Assembly: GCF_900089775.1 (NCBI RefSeq)
Contig: NZ_FLOB01000010.1
Location: forward strand, 1-64,000
From: Marinomonas spartinae
Lineage (GTDB): Bacteria; Pseudomonadota; Gammaproteobacteria; Pseudomonadales; Marinomonadaceae
DNA length: 64,000 nt
Direction of reading: 5' to 3'
The notes beneath the pieces are model-generated. The model ran no database searches. It saw only the letters and a list, made by a program, of their open reading frames with translations, and had not been told where the DNA came from. Below are positions 27,222-36,701 of this stretch, piece by piece (positions within the stretch are counted from its first letter, which is position 1; every line of letters begins with the position of its first letter). The translations under genes were made by a program, and so were the position numbers.

Positions 27222-27733
27222 ACTAATACTCCTACCATAATGGCCGCACAAGCCGTTCCAAGTAATGCTCCCATTACCGTATCCGTTGGAAAGTGAACGC
27301 CTAAAAATATCCTAGACAGTCCTACATGACTGGCCCAGATATACAATAAAACACTGAACTCGGGGAAAAACTTGCTTAGACAATAGGCAATGAAAAATGC
27401 CCCAGAAGTATGACCTGAAGGAAAGGAGAACTGATCAGATGGGATAATAAAACTACTAAAATTTTCTAATGCATCTGCTGGCCGATTACGCTTAAAGCCG
27501 CGCTTTAAAAGAAAATACAAGCAGCGCTCCAAAGCAAATCCCATTACTAATATCAACACTAAAGTATTAAATTCTAGCCACCACAAGGATAAAGCTAGCA
27601 GAGCATACAATGGGCCATCCGCACTAAAGGAAATAGCACGTCCTATTCGAGTAAATCCAACACGATGTTTACGTGCCATAAACCAAGAAAAAGTATGTAC
27701 ATCTACTGCGTGGATATTTTGAAGGATATTCAT
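27218..27733 (-). CDS. PAP2-family membrane phosphatase
   Basis: 171 residues, about five membrane helices. All three PAP2 motifs are present: KRGFKRNRP (KxxxxxxRP), PSGHTSG, and SRIFLGVHFPTD. Such enzymes dephosphorylate phosphatidate, undecaprenyl pyrophosphate or related lipids at the periplasmic face. Four-base overlap with the downstream glycosyltransferase-like gene; pldA is the next gene upstream on the same strand. Together they point to envelope lipid turnover or glycan-carrier recycling. Substrate not determined. Confidence 0.9.
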   Translation of the reverse strand: MNILQNIHAVDVHTFSWFMARKHRVGFTRIGRAISFSADGPLYALLALSLWWLEFNTLVLILVMGFALERCLYFLLKRGFKRNRPADALENFSSFIIPSDQFSFPSGHTSGAFFIAYCLSKFFPEFSVLLYIWASHVGLSRIFLGVHFPTDTVMGALLGTACAAIMVGVLV

Positions 27734-27864
27734 AAGCCACCCCGCTCATTATTTGTCTCTCTAACATAGAATAGAAAAATGTCAGTTTAGCGGCAGTTAT
27801 ATGACAGCTGCATGAAGCACATACTCGCTATAACATTCTGAAGGGAGCACATACAAGAAAGGAA

Positions 27865-27888
27865 AATGCCCCGATGATACGAGGCATT
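27865..27888 (-). terminator. Probable terminator after pldA
   Basis: On the minus strand AATGCCTCG-TATCAT-CGGGGCATT (9-base stem, one G-T pair) followed by TTCCTTTC, about 40 bases past the pldA stop. Confidence 0.6.
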
Positions 27889-27925
27889 GAAATGACATTC
27901 ACTCACACAAACTGTGAGCGCTAAC

Positions 27926-28894
27926 TCATAACCAACTCGTTAGCATGATTCCCACACCTAACGTTTGTGAGCTGTGATTATAATCGAGCAATGAGTCACC
28001 GTAACCATTGAAGTACTGTATATAACCTCTTGATTTACCCCAAAGAGGGAAAGTAAAGCCTAACTGTACCGATCCTTTATTACTGGATGTGCGAAGATTG
28101 TTTCGTAGGGTCATATCAAATGTATAATCGTCAACGGTATGCACCATGGTCAACTCCCCATAACCCAAATATTTTTCAATATCTGGGTTATCATCATCGG
28201 CCGCATTTTCAGGAATTCGGTACCAAGGCTTGATGGAATACACGGTATTTTCAGTCTGAAACAAAAAGTTGACGTATATACGGTTCCAAGAACGGGATAA
28301 AGCTGTTGATTGCCCATTCGATTGATGAACAATACCATAACTTACATAAGTCGGCTTAATGCCAAACAGGCCTTTCTTAGGCTCCGTCATTAGGAACATT
28401 TCCGGCTCATAGTTGGTGTCTCTAAAGGGGGCAGAAATACTACTATTGTAAGCTTGCCAATAGGACAGCTGAGTGTAGGCCACCCATAAACTGCTGTTTT
28501 TACCAACCACATCGTATAAAACAGGCACTTTAAAACTGAATTGAAATTTAAATTCAACATCCTTCAAATCATCTGTGCTGTTTTTATCCCCTAAAAACGC
28601 CCGACTGACAGGATGAGGATTATAGTTAAACGGTAAAAAATAATTGGGTTTATAGGGCGTTAATACAAACGGATTGTTGGCCGTTGCTTGCTCTTGTTGC
28701 ACGCGTTGTTGCATAAGACCATGGGCCTTTTTAGCGCGCTCCGAAATCGGCTCAGGAACAGTGGGTTCTTCCGGTGTCGAATCATCAGAAGTATCAGATT
28801 GTGCGTTAACAGACTGTTGATCTGCTGATGCTTTGCTCTCTGCTGCCCACAACAAAGAGGGGGAAAATAATATCAGTACTAGCAACCATTTCAT
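27926..28894 (-). CDS. pldA: Outer-membrane phospholipase A
   Basis: 322 residues with a signal peptide (1-17, LLVLILFSPSLLWA) and a Ser/Thr/Glu-rich linker (18-50) before the beta-barrel. The OMPLA catalytic triad is clear: His190 and Ser192 in IVHQSNGQS and Asn204 in SRSWNR, with the same spacing (2 and 12) as His142/Ser144/Asn156 of E. coli. It hydrolyses misplaced phospholipids in the outer membrane when the barrel dimerises. The Ser/Thr/Glu-rich N-terminal extension is longer than in E. coli. AGGAC precedes the ATG. Confidence 0.95.
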   Translation of the reverse strand: MKWLLVLILFSPSLLWAAESKASADQQSVNAQSDTSDDSTPEEPTVPEPISERAKKAHGLMQQRVQQEQATANNPFVLTPYKPNYFLPFNYNPHPVSRAFLGDKNSTDDLKDVEFKFQFSFKVPVLYDVVGKNSSLWVAYTQLSYWQAYNSSISAPFRDTNYEPEMFLMTEPKKGLFGIKPTYVSYGIVHQSNGQSTALSRSWNRIYVNFLFQTENTVYSIKPWYRIPENAADDDNPDIEKYLGYGELTMVHTVDDYTFDMTLRNNLRTSSNKGSVQLGFTFPLWGKSRGYIQYFNGYGDSLLDYNHSSQTLGVGIMLTSWL

Positions 28895-29018
28895 GTTTTT
28901 GTCCTAGGGTGTTACAGAGAAATATGTCAGCATTAATGTTCGCAAAATGTTATCTTCAGTATACTACAGTCTCATTTCAGGCTATTCAGGAAAGTGAAAA
29001 CCTTTATTTATTTCATGA

Positions 29019-29954
29019 TTAATAACCTAAAGAGGTATTAATACCTTCTGGGATAAAACCATTAGCACGATAGAGACGAATCGCCTTCGCCACTATTTGA
29101 CTAGCAGAAGTGGGATTCGTTGGTGCAGAAATATGAGGTAAAACGGTTACCTTCGGGTGAGACCAAAAAGAGTGTGAAGCGGGTAACGGTTCTTGAGCAA
29201 ACACGTCTAATACCGCATGGTCTAGATGCCCATTATCCAAGTGTTCTAACAAAGTCATTTCATCCACTATGGGGCCTCGGGCAAAATTAATCACCATAGC
29301 ACCGCTTGGTAATAGGGCCAACCTTTCATAATTAAGTAGACCACGGGTACGATCCGTCAAAGGTAGCAAACAAATCAGAATATCACTGTCTCTCAACAGT
29401 GCTTCTAACCCCTCATCACCACAATAACACCTAATTCCCTCAAGAATTTTGGCCGTTCTACTCCATCCCGACACACGAAAACCATTGTCCACTAGCCGGG
29501 CTGCACTGACCTGCCCTAGCTCTCCTAACCCTAACACCCCCACTCGTCGGTCCTGAGGCATCACCATTGCCCGTTGATACCATATTTTCTCTTGCTGCTG
29601 TTGCCTATAAAATGGCATACCGCGATGCAAATACATGGTCCACGCCAACACCGCTTCAGACATGGTCTTCGCCAACTCAGGGTCAACTAAACGGACAATG
29701 GTAAATGGCATCATTGTCAATTCATCGACCATACGGTCCACGCCAGCCCACACACTATGTGCCCACTTTAAATTTGGCAGTTGCATAAGTTCTTGAGGGT
29801 CTGGGTTGGCGACAATTGCCACGTCACATTGCGACTTTTCTGCATCGGACAAAAGACAAAAAGCCACAATGGTTTCTTCAGGGAGCAAAGCCGACAATTG
29901 CTTAATCCAAACCGCTTGCTCGGCCTCATCTATTCGACCAACAAATGGAATCAT
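29019..29954 (-). CDS. GhrA-like D-2-hydroxyacid dehydrogenase
   Basis: 311 residues from the ATG at 29954; an ATG at 29993 gives 13 more residues with a poor ribosome site. NAD(P)-binding GVLGLGELGQ at about 150-160. The catalytic Arg (NFARGPIVDE), Glu (FAQEPLP) and His (LPHISAPT) of the D-2-hydroxyacid dehydrogenase family are all seen. Closest in pattern to glyoxylate/hydroxypyruvate reductase A. Substrate is inferred from the family. Confidence 0.88.
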   Translation of the reverse strand: MIPFVGRIDEAEQAVWIKQLSALLPEETIVAFCLLSDAEKSQCDVAIVANPDPQELMQLPNLKWAHSVWAGVDRMVDELTMMPFTIVRLVDPELAKTMSEAVLAWTMYLHRGMPFYRQQQQEKIWYQRAMVMPQDRRVGVLGLGELGQVSAARLVDNGFRVSGWSRTAKILEGIRCYCGDEGLEALLRDSDILICLLPLTDRTRGLLNYERLALLPSGAMVINFARGPIVDEMTLLEHLDNGHLDHAVLDVFAQEPLPASHSFWSHPKVTVLPHISAPTNPTSASQIVAKAIRLYRANGFIPEGINTSLGY

Positions 29955-30081
29955 CCTAGGTAGTCCTGCCTTCAATTTTTGATTGCTGATCATTCACGCA
30001 TCCATTACCAAAACTCTCTGACCTAACGCCATTATAATCGTCCTTTTGCCCTCAGTTGACCTTCCTTGGCGCAAATGGGAT

Positions 30082-31653
30082 TTATGAATTGACAGTATTT
30101 TCCATTTTGCCCGTGTTTGCTGGCGTTTCAAACCCAACAAGGTTAATAAACTCGGGACGTACAGTAGGTAAAGGATTCTCTTCTGAAAAAAGTGAAGAAC
30201 GACTCTGATTTTCTATAATACGAACATGTTCGCGTGTCAGCTCCCTTGGTTCTTTAACACCACAAGAATGGGCAATCAAACCAATACCATGTAACAGACC
30301 ATCGGCATAGTTAGCAACCCGCTCAGATTTTTCCTGAGCTTGTAAGCCTTTTTGTAGATCAGGATTATGCGTGGTAATCCCTGTTGGGCAAGTATTCTTA
30401 TTGCACTGTAACGCTTGAATGCAGCCTAAAGAAAATAAGAAACCTCGCGCAGAGACAATAAAATCCGCGCCCGCACTTAAAGCCCAAGCAGCTTTCCCAG
30501 GCACCACTAATTTACCAGATGAGATGATTTTGATGTACTTTCGAAGCCCATACGCTGTCACTATATCTACCACTTTCGGTAAACTTTCACGCAACTGCAT
30601 CCCCACATAGTCCATCAATGGCTGAGGCGCCGCTCCAGTACCACCGTCAGAACTGTCTATAGTGATAAAATCAGGACAGTAGGCTAGTCCTTTTTTATGT
30701 ACTAAGTCACACAGTTTCTCGAAAAACTGAAGATCCCCCACCACCATTTTAAAGCCAACGGGCTTACCCGTTAAGGAACGGACGTGGTGTATCATTTCTA
30801 GCAGGTCTTCAATACTTTTAATATTCTTATGCCCATTAGGACTGATCGAATCACGCCCTTTAGGAATTCCCCGAATATAGGCAATCTCTTCGGTCACTTT
30901 GGCCCCTGGCAGCATTCCACCTTTGCCAGGTTTCGCCCCTTGCGACATTTTTATCTCAATCATGCGTACTTGTTCATGGGCCGCAACCTTCGCTAATTTA
31001 TCATCATCTAAATTACCTTGCTCATCACGAACACCATACTTTGCCGTACCAATTTGAAAGACTAAATCACATCCTCCTTCTAGATGATAAGGTGACAACC
31101 CACCCTCGCCAGTATTCATCCAAATACCGGCTTTGCGAGCCCCTTTTGATAAAGCCTGCACCGCTGGTTTCGACAAGGCTCCAAAGCTCATACCGGAAAT
31201 ATTTACAACAGAACTGGTGCGATAAGGTTTCTTGGCGGTAAATTCACCAATACAAATTTCTTTCGGCAGAGAAGCATCTTCGTCCAACGTCGGAAAAGCA
31301 CAGTTTACAAAGAAAATATCGCCGGGCGTCTCTAAAGAACGTGTCGAACCAAACGCGATGGTTGTATCAACTTTCTTCGCCGCACGATAAGCCCAAGAGC
31401 GTTCTGCACGATCAAATGGCCGCTCTTCTCGGTCCATCGCAAAAAAGTACTGTCGGAAAAATTCACCTAAATGCTCGAGGAGATATCGGAAGCGCCCCAC
31501 AACAGGGTAGTTTCGCCTTATGGTGTGTAAAGTTTGATGAGTATCCACCCAATACATAACACCAATCACGATCACAAGAATAAGCAACCCAAAAAGAAAC
31601 AGGATAGCTCCCCAGTGTATTGTATCAGTAGCAAGAGACGACAACATATCCAT
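30082..31653 (-). CDS. Membrane-anchored FMN-binding glutamate-synthase-family protein
   Basis: 523 residues. One membrane helix (about 12-34), then an FMN-binding TIM barrel as in the central part of GltB: SGMSFGALSKPAVQALS, MNTGEGGLSPYH, QGAKPGKGGMLPG, SSDGGTGAAPQPLMDYVG. Cysteines in CNKNTCPTGI match the glutamate-synthase iron-sulphur region. There is no glutaminase domain, so it is not a complete glutamate synthase. Stand-alone proteins of this type are widespread and poorly characterised; an oxidoreductase role at the membrane is inferred. Confidence 0.85.
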   Translation of the reverse strand: MDMLSSLATDTIHWGAILFLFGLLILVIVIGVMYWVDTHQTLHTIRRNYPVVGRFRYLLEHLGEFFRQYFFAMDREERPFDRAERSWAYRAAKKVDTTIAFGSTRSLETPGDIFFVNCAFPTLDEDASLPKEICIGEFTAKKPYRTSSVVNISGMSFGALSKPAVQALSKGARKAGIWMNTGEGGLSPYHLEGGCDLVFQIGTAKYGVRDEQGNLDDDKLAKVAAHEQVRMIEIKMSQGAKPGKGGMLPGAKVTEEIAYIRGIPKGRDSISPNGHKNIKSIEDLLEMIHHVRSLTGKPVGFKMVVGDLQFFEKLCDLVHKKGLAYCPDFITIDSSDGGTGAAPQPLMDYVGMQLRESLPKVVDIVTAYGLRKYIKIISSGKLVVPGKAAWALSAGADFIVSARGFLFSLGCIQALQCNKNTCPTGITTHNPDLQKGLQAQEKSERVANYADGLLHGIGLIAHSCGVKEPRELTREHVRIIENQSRSSLFSEENPLPTVRPEFINLVGFETPANTGKMENTVNS

Positions 31654-31818
31654 CGATAATGACCTCTAATAGAGAAAAATGCCTTTAACTTATGCAAAGA
31701 CGATAAATAGACTTCAAAGCTCTCATTCATTGCTAGCAAATAAGAGCGATCGTTTTTATTATTGAATGAACTCGTTCACAACGCTCACTTCAATGCTAAG
31801 AGTAAGGGATTCCGCTTA

Positions 31819-34215
31819 TTAATTCATCTTCAAACCATGCACGCATTCGTTAACAAACTGTGAAGAAGAGACGGGGCGACTGAATAAGTACCCTTGATAG
31901 AAGTAGCAACCTATCTCCTGTAAACGTTCAAACTGCGCCACACTTTCCACACCTTCTGCCAATACACTCACATTAAAGGCTTTTGATAACGCAATAATAG
32001 AGAATACAATGGCTTCATCCCCCTTATCATCCAGTAAATCTCTCACAAAAGACTGATCTATTTTCAAACGATTAATAGGCAATATTTTTAAATATTTCAA
32101 TGATGAATATCCTGTCCCAAAATCATCAACAGACAGGTGAACCCCCATTTCGCGAATAAGCTTCATTTTTTCTAAGGATGAGTCAAGATCGGTCAACAAC
32201 ATATTTTCAGTGATCTCTAAATCGACACAGCAAGTTGGTAATTGGTACTTGTCTATTTTTTCTTTGAGCATCGCTAAAAAACCGTATTGCTGAAATTGTA
32301 CGGGGCTCACATTGATAGACATTCGCCAACTAGGAAGCCAAATACCGTCTTCAAGCCATGTTGATACTTGAGAAAAAGCCGTATCCATAACCCATGAACC
32401 GATATCAACAATCAACCCTAACTCCTCAGCCAATGGAATAAATTCACTGGGAGAGATAAAGCCCCGTTCGCCATCATCCCAACGAATTAGTGCTTCCGCT
32501 CCAATTAACTCCCCAAGATTATTCACCTGCGGCTGATAATATAACTCAAACAGGCCTAGCTCGATCGCTCTATGTAAAGACTTTTCTTTTTCCAATCGAA
32601 GGTCGGAAATGGCTTGCATGGTATTTTCGTATATCACATAAGTATTACGTCCCGCCTCTTTCGCTCGATAAAGTGCGGTATCGGCTTGCTTCACAATGGT
32701 TTCTACTTGCCAGTTTTGACCTGAAAACAACATCACACCAATACTGGCGGAAATATGCATGGAGTGCTGGTCAATCTCCTGAGACGTTGCGCAAAGCACT
32801 AATACTTTTTGTGCAAACGCTTTAATAAACCCTTCAACCTCTGTTTGCTTATCCATGCCCATTACAAAAAAAGCAAACTCGTCGCCTCCCATACGTGCCA
32901 GAATAATCGATTCTCTCTCTAATAGAGACAATTCTTCAGAAACACGAACCAAGAGTTTATCACCTACGTTATGACCAAGCGCATCATTGATGGTACTAAA
33001 GCGATCAAGATCAATAAGGATTAGCGCTCCGAACTGGCCTTCATGGATATCGTGCTTCAGATAATCGTCAATTTTATCGATAAGAAGTTGTCGGTTAGGT
33101 AACTTGGTAAGAGGATCATAGTAGGCTAACTGATGGATATGTTCTTGTGCTTCGATGCGCTCTGTGACATCTCGAACCAACAACAAAATTTCTACTTTTC
33201 CTTGCAGATCAAATTGTGCCAAATGAATTTCAACGGGAATCGCTTTTTTTGCTCCCTTAAAGAGGGTTTCCAATGTCAGTGGCGTGTCTGGGGGCATCGT
33301 ATCGATATGGTGCTTGATGGTATTAAAGGTCTCATCATCTAACACCTTCTGCGCCGATTGATTAAGTGTAACACTCGCTTGTTCGCCCAACATGGCTCGT
33401 GCGGCTGTATTCAGGAAGACAACCTTAAACTCTTGATCAAGTAACAAAATACCATCGGCGGCGTGCTCTATCACCGCCATAGAATGGATATAACTTCGCT
33501 CTAGTTCATCTTTCGTATGCTTAAGCTTTTGCCATAGTCGCGCAAAACTAACATAGAGACGTCCAAATTCATCAAATCGATGACGACGCGAAAAAATATC
33601 AGGAAACGGTCGATCCAAGTCTTCCTCAATAGAGGTAAATACTTGCGTTAGGCGCTCTAAGGGATGAGTAATTAAAAAATAAAAAAATACCGAAATGATA
33701 AAAGCAAATAACAGATCCTTAACCAAGTTATACATCAAAATCGAAGCGTGTTTGATTAAAAAACTTTCTGCCAATACCCGTTTTTCAGGCCAAATAATTA
33801 ACTGACCGGCTTTAAAATAAGGCTTTCGTAAAATAAGACTACGGTGATAGGAATGAAGGTCAGGGAACAAAAAATCGGCAACAGATTTAGATACAGGAAA
33901 GTGCGTCTGTGAAGACTGACCAAAAACGAACACCTCACCTGCCTCATCCTTTACTTCGACACGCGCAACATTAGAATTCAATAACAAGCTGTCTATTTGC
34001 TGTTTTATCAATGTTTTGTCTAAGCGAAAAGTCGCTTCAGCTATCGGGTTTTCAACAATCGTTAAAATATCCCCAAAGAAACGATTGATATTCTTTTTTT
34101 CTGCAGAAACCCCTTCTAATACTTGAAAAAAACTACTTAATAAACTCAATACAACCGCTAAAGTGAGCGTCAACACCGCCTGTTTTACAAACAAAGACCT
34201 AGACAGTCGTCCCAT
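31819..34215 (-). CDS. Membrane PAS-GGDEF-EAL protein
   Basis: 798 residues: helix (12-33), extracytoplasmic region (34-160), helix (about 163-185), HAMP-like linker (186-235), PAS (about 245-350), GGDEF (365-525) and EAL (535-795). GGDEF is intact (ARMGGDEFAFF) but no RxxD I-site precedes it. EAL is intact (AEALIRW, DDFGTGYSSL and a late LAEGVES), so c-di-GMP hydrolysis is likely and synthesis possible. Strong ribosome site (GGAAGGAA). The PAS domain may bind a cofactor; none can be named. Confidence 0.93.
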   Translation of the reverse strand: MGRLSRSLFVKQAVLTLTLAVVLSLLSSFFQVLEGVSAEKKNINRFFGDILTIVENPIAEATFRLDKTLIKQQIDSLLLNSNVARVEVKDEAGEVFVFGQSSQTHFPVSKSVADFLFPDLHSYHRSLILRKPYFKAGQLIIWPEKRVLAESFLIKHASILMYNLVKDLLFAFIISVFFYFLITHPLERLTQVFTSIEEDLDRPFPDIFSRRHRFDEFGRLYVSFARLWQKLKHTKDELERSYIHSMAVIEHAADGILLLDQEFKVVFLNTAARAMLGEQASVTLNQSAQKVLDDETFNTIKHHIDTMPPDTPLTLETLFKGAKKAIPVEIHLAQFDLQGKVEILLLVRDVTERIEAQEHIHQLAYYDPLTKLPNRQLLIDKIDDYLKHDIHEGQFGALILIDLDRFSTINDALGHNVGDKLLVRVSEELSLLERESIILARMGGDEFAFFVMGMDKQTEVEGFIKAFAQKVLVLCATSQEIDQHSMHISASIGVMLFSGQNWQVETIVKQADTALYRAKEAGRNTYVIYENTMQAISDLRLEKEKSLHRAIELGLFELYYQPQVNNLGELIGAEALIRWDDGERGFISPSEFIPLAEELGLIVDIGSWVMDTAFSQVSTWLEDGIWLPSWRMSINVSPVQFQQYGFLAMLKEKIDKYQLPTCCVDLEITENMLLTDLDSSLEKMKLIREMGVHLSVDDFGTGYSSLKYLKILPINRLKIDQSFVRDLLDDKGDEAIVFSIIALSKAFNVSVLAEGVESVAQFERLQEIGCYFYQGYLFSRPVSSSQFVNECVHGLKMN

Positions 34216-34315
34216 TCGATTCCTTCCGCAAAAGATATAGTTAATGTATTACTCTACCTATAGTGCCCATCCTTGGGCAAAACATAAATGTATTTTATAG
34301 GTGATTCAATGAATA

Positions 34316-34349
34316 ATTAGCATCAGGATCAAACACTCCCGATGCTAAT
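34316..34349. repeat. Inverted repeat downstream of the MFS gene
   Basis: ATTAGCATC (34316-34324) and GATGCTAAT (34341-34349), a perfect 9-base stem with a 16-base spacer that can pair further in part. It may end the MFS transcript (stop at 34416), though the T run is poor. Confidence 0.5.
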
Positions 34350-34415
34350 AGTAAGATTAACACATCAAAATACTCTAAGCGGCTAGATTTTACATAATGG
34401 AACGCTTTTGTAACA

Positions 34416-35618
34416 TTACTTTGGCACGGTATTAAATCCATTAGCCTGATGTAATCTAACTAAACTAACACCAGCTAAGACGACCATTGCCAATACAATC
34501 AATGAACCAATGATTACCCCTTGCCAATGATCAGTACGCCAAAAAGGATCCAAATAGTATCCCCCCATACTGCCGCCTAAATAATAACAAACCAAATATA
34601 AAGAAGACGCACTGGCTTTGGCATACTTCGCGTTGCGACTCACAAAGCTACTTGCCGTAGAATGACATAGGAAAAAACCAAAACAATTTATTGCTAAACC
34701 ACAGAGAATAACTTCTAAATGAGCACTCAGAGTGATTACTGAGCCCAACATAAAAATAACCGTTCCAACGACCATGATATAAGGTTGTGCTAGCCGTTGA
34801 GCTAATCGACCTGAAATAGCCGATCCAACAGTACCTGCAAGATAGGTTAAAAATAACAAGCCAATGTATTGGGAAGACAAGTGGTACGGCTCTGCTTCCA
34901 AACGAAAGGTAATGTAACTGTATTGATTAATGAAAACAAAGAAACTCAAGCCACCAATAAAGTAAGCGGCCAATAGACGACGATTACTTAAATGCCCCAA
35001 CATATTAGAAATAATCAACGACCATTTCAAAGGCTTCGATTCGAATTGTTTTGAGGAGGGTAACAGAACAATAAACGCAATCAAAAACACAAAACTGATG
35101 CCAGCCATGGCAGCAAAAGCAGCGGATCGCCCCATCCATTCGCCGACAAAACCACCAGTTAAACGACCACCAATCCCTCCCAGTGTATTACCACTGATAT
35201 ATAACCCAACCGCGACCATCAGCGCCTCAGGACGGTATTCATCCCCTAAATAAGCCACTGCAATAGCTGGCAACCCCGCTAAAAAAAAGCCTTGTAATCC
35301 TCGCAACAGTAAAAGTGTTTCAAAACTATTCACCACGGATAAGGCATAGGTAGTGCAAGTCACCCCGAGTAATGTCATCACCATTAACCCTTTGCGCCCA
35401 AAGGCATCGGATATAGGGCCATAAAACAGTAAAGACACTCCCAACGTCAGTGTGGTTATAGTAAAGCTAGCTGAGGCCTGCAACGCACTCACTTGAAACT
35501 CATTGGCAATCATGGGCAACAAAGGCTGAGTCACATAGACATTCGCAAACACCATAAATGATCCAATCACCAAAGCAATCGTTCCTCGCCAAAAAGTACG
35601 ACTTCCCGTTTCAACCAT
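34416..35618 (-). CDS. MFS transporter (YnfM-like exporter)
   Basis: 400 residues, 12 membrane helices. The motif YGPISDAFGRKGLM lies between helices 2 and 3 (the MFS loop motif). AAGGGGG precedes the ATG. It is divergent from a LysR gene with a 100-base gap, the same arrangement as ynfM-ynfL in E. coli and other exporter-LysR pairs. Efflux of a small molecule sensed by the LysR protein is inferred. Confidence 0.85.
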   Translation of the reverse strand: MVETGSRTFWRGTIALVIGSFMVFANVYVTQPLLPMIANEFQVSALQASASFTITTLTLGVSLLFYGPISDAFGRKGLMVMTLLGVTCTTYALSVVNSFETLLLLRGLQGFFLAGLPAIAVAYLGDEYRPEALMVAVGLYISGNTLGGIGGRLTGGFVGEWMGRSAAFAAMAGISFVFLIAFIVLLPSSKQFESKPLKWSLIISNMLGHLSNRRLLAAYFIGGLSFFVFINQYSYITFRLEAEPYHLSSQYIGLLFLTYLAGTVGSAISGRLAQRLAQPYIMVVGTVIFMLGSVITLSAHLEVILCGLAINCFGFFLCHSTASSFVSRNAKYAKASASSLYLVCYYLGGSMGGYYLDPFWRTDHWQGVIIGSLIVLAMVVLAGVSLVRLHQANGFNTVPK

Positions 35619-35719
35619 ACTGCCCCCTTATCAACACCTTAAACTATTGATGAGCACTATACGCTTGCAGAGTTTATCAATAAAATATATGTTTCTTATC
35701 CAATGTATAAGGGTTGTTG

Positions 35720-36595
35720 ATGGACATTAAGCCTCTACGTTACTTTCTCGCCATTGCACAAAACGCCAGTTTCACCAAAGCTGCAGAGCAACTCAATTTG
35801 GCGCAGCCCGCCGTCAGCATGGCAATGAAAAAGCTAGAACAGGAATTAGGACTGACACTGATTCATCGCAAAGAGCGAACTATTACGCTAACTGATGAAG
35901 GGCAACGCTTGGCTTACCATGCCGAAAAAATTCTGCAAGCGACCGATGACGCTCTATTGGAAATGTCCGAACTCAAGGGATTGAGCAAAGGTGAAGTACG
36001 TATTGGCATTCCCAGTATGCTTGGCTCTTATTACTTCCCTCCTATATTGATGGCTTTCCGTCATCAACACCCCAACCTCTCACTCACCGTTGTCGAAGGC
36101 GGCACGTGGCAATTACAAAAAATGCTGGAAAATGGCGAATTGGATTTAAGCGTCATTGTTGCAGAAAACCTACCCGACAATATCAGTACCCACCGATTAC
36201 TAAAAGAAGAGATGTTGGTTGCTACCGCTAAGGATCATCCCTTTAGCCAGCAGCAAAACGTAACCGCCGAGGCATTTTTCAATGAGGAGTTAGTAATGTT
36301 TAAAGAAGGATACTTTCATCGTCGAATCGTCAACCGACTTGCCCATGAAACCAACAAGAAGCCTAAAATAGGCTTTGAAACCAACTTAATTCCCTTGATT
36401 AAATCCATCACTCGACAAGGTTTTGGCATATCAACTTTGCTTAGCATGGTAATTGAGCCAAAAGATGGTCTCATTACTCGATCTTTTGATCCCCCAATTT
36501 GGTTAAACTTAGAAATCGCTTGGCGCAAAGACGGATATTTATCCCAAGCTAACCGTGCCTTTTTAGACTTTCTCTGCCAGCAAGCGGATCACTAG
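35720..36595 (+). CDS. LysR-family regulator divergent from the MFS exporter
   Basis: 291 residues from the ATG at 35720 (AAGGG 6 bases upstream; TTG codons just before are less likely). N-terminal helix-turn-helix (residues 2-60, AAEQLNLAQPAVSMAMKKLE) and effector-binding domain. The 100 bases shared with the divergent MFS gene should contain its operator. Terminated by a strong bidirectional hairpin. Confidence 0.9.
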   Translation: MDIKPLRYFLAIAQNASFTKAAEQLNLAQPAVSMAMKKLEQELGLTLIHRKERTITLTDEGQRLAYHAEKILQATDDALLEMSELKGLSKGEVRIGIPSMLGSYYFPPILMAFRHQHPNLSLTVVEGGTWQLQKMLENGELDLSVIVAENLPDNISTHRLLKEEMLVATAKDHPFSQQQNVTAEAFFNEELVMFKEGYFHRRIVNRLAHETNKKPKIGFETNLIPLIKSITRQGFGISTLLSMVIEPKDGLITRSFDPPIWLNLEIAWRKDGYLSQANRAFLDFLCQQADH

Positions 36596-36641
36596 CAAGA
36601 GAGACATCCACACCTCTAGCTTCCATATCCCTAAACAATAA

Positions 36642-36673
36642 GTAAAAACGCCCAGCAAGCTGAGCGTTTTTAC
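36642..36673. terminator. Bidirectional terminator between LysR gene and CbiM-like gene
   Basis: GTAAAAACGC (36642-36651) and GCGTTTTTAC (36664-36673) with an inner AGC/GCT pair give a stem with A and T runs on either side, serving both convergent genes. Confidence 0.85.
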
Positions 36674-36701
36674 AGTACAACAATACTATCGCGCAGACGC
36701 A

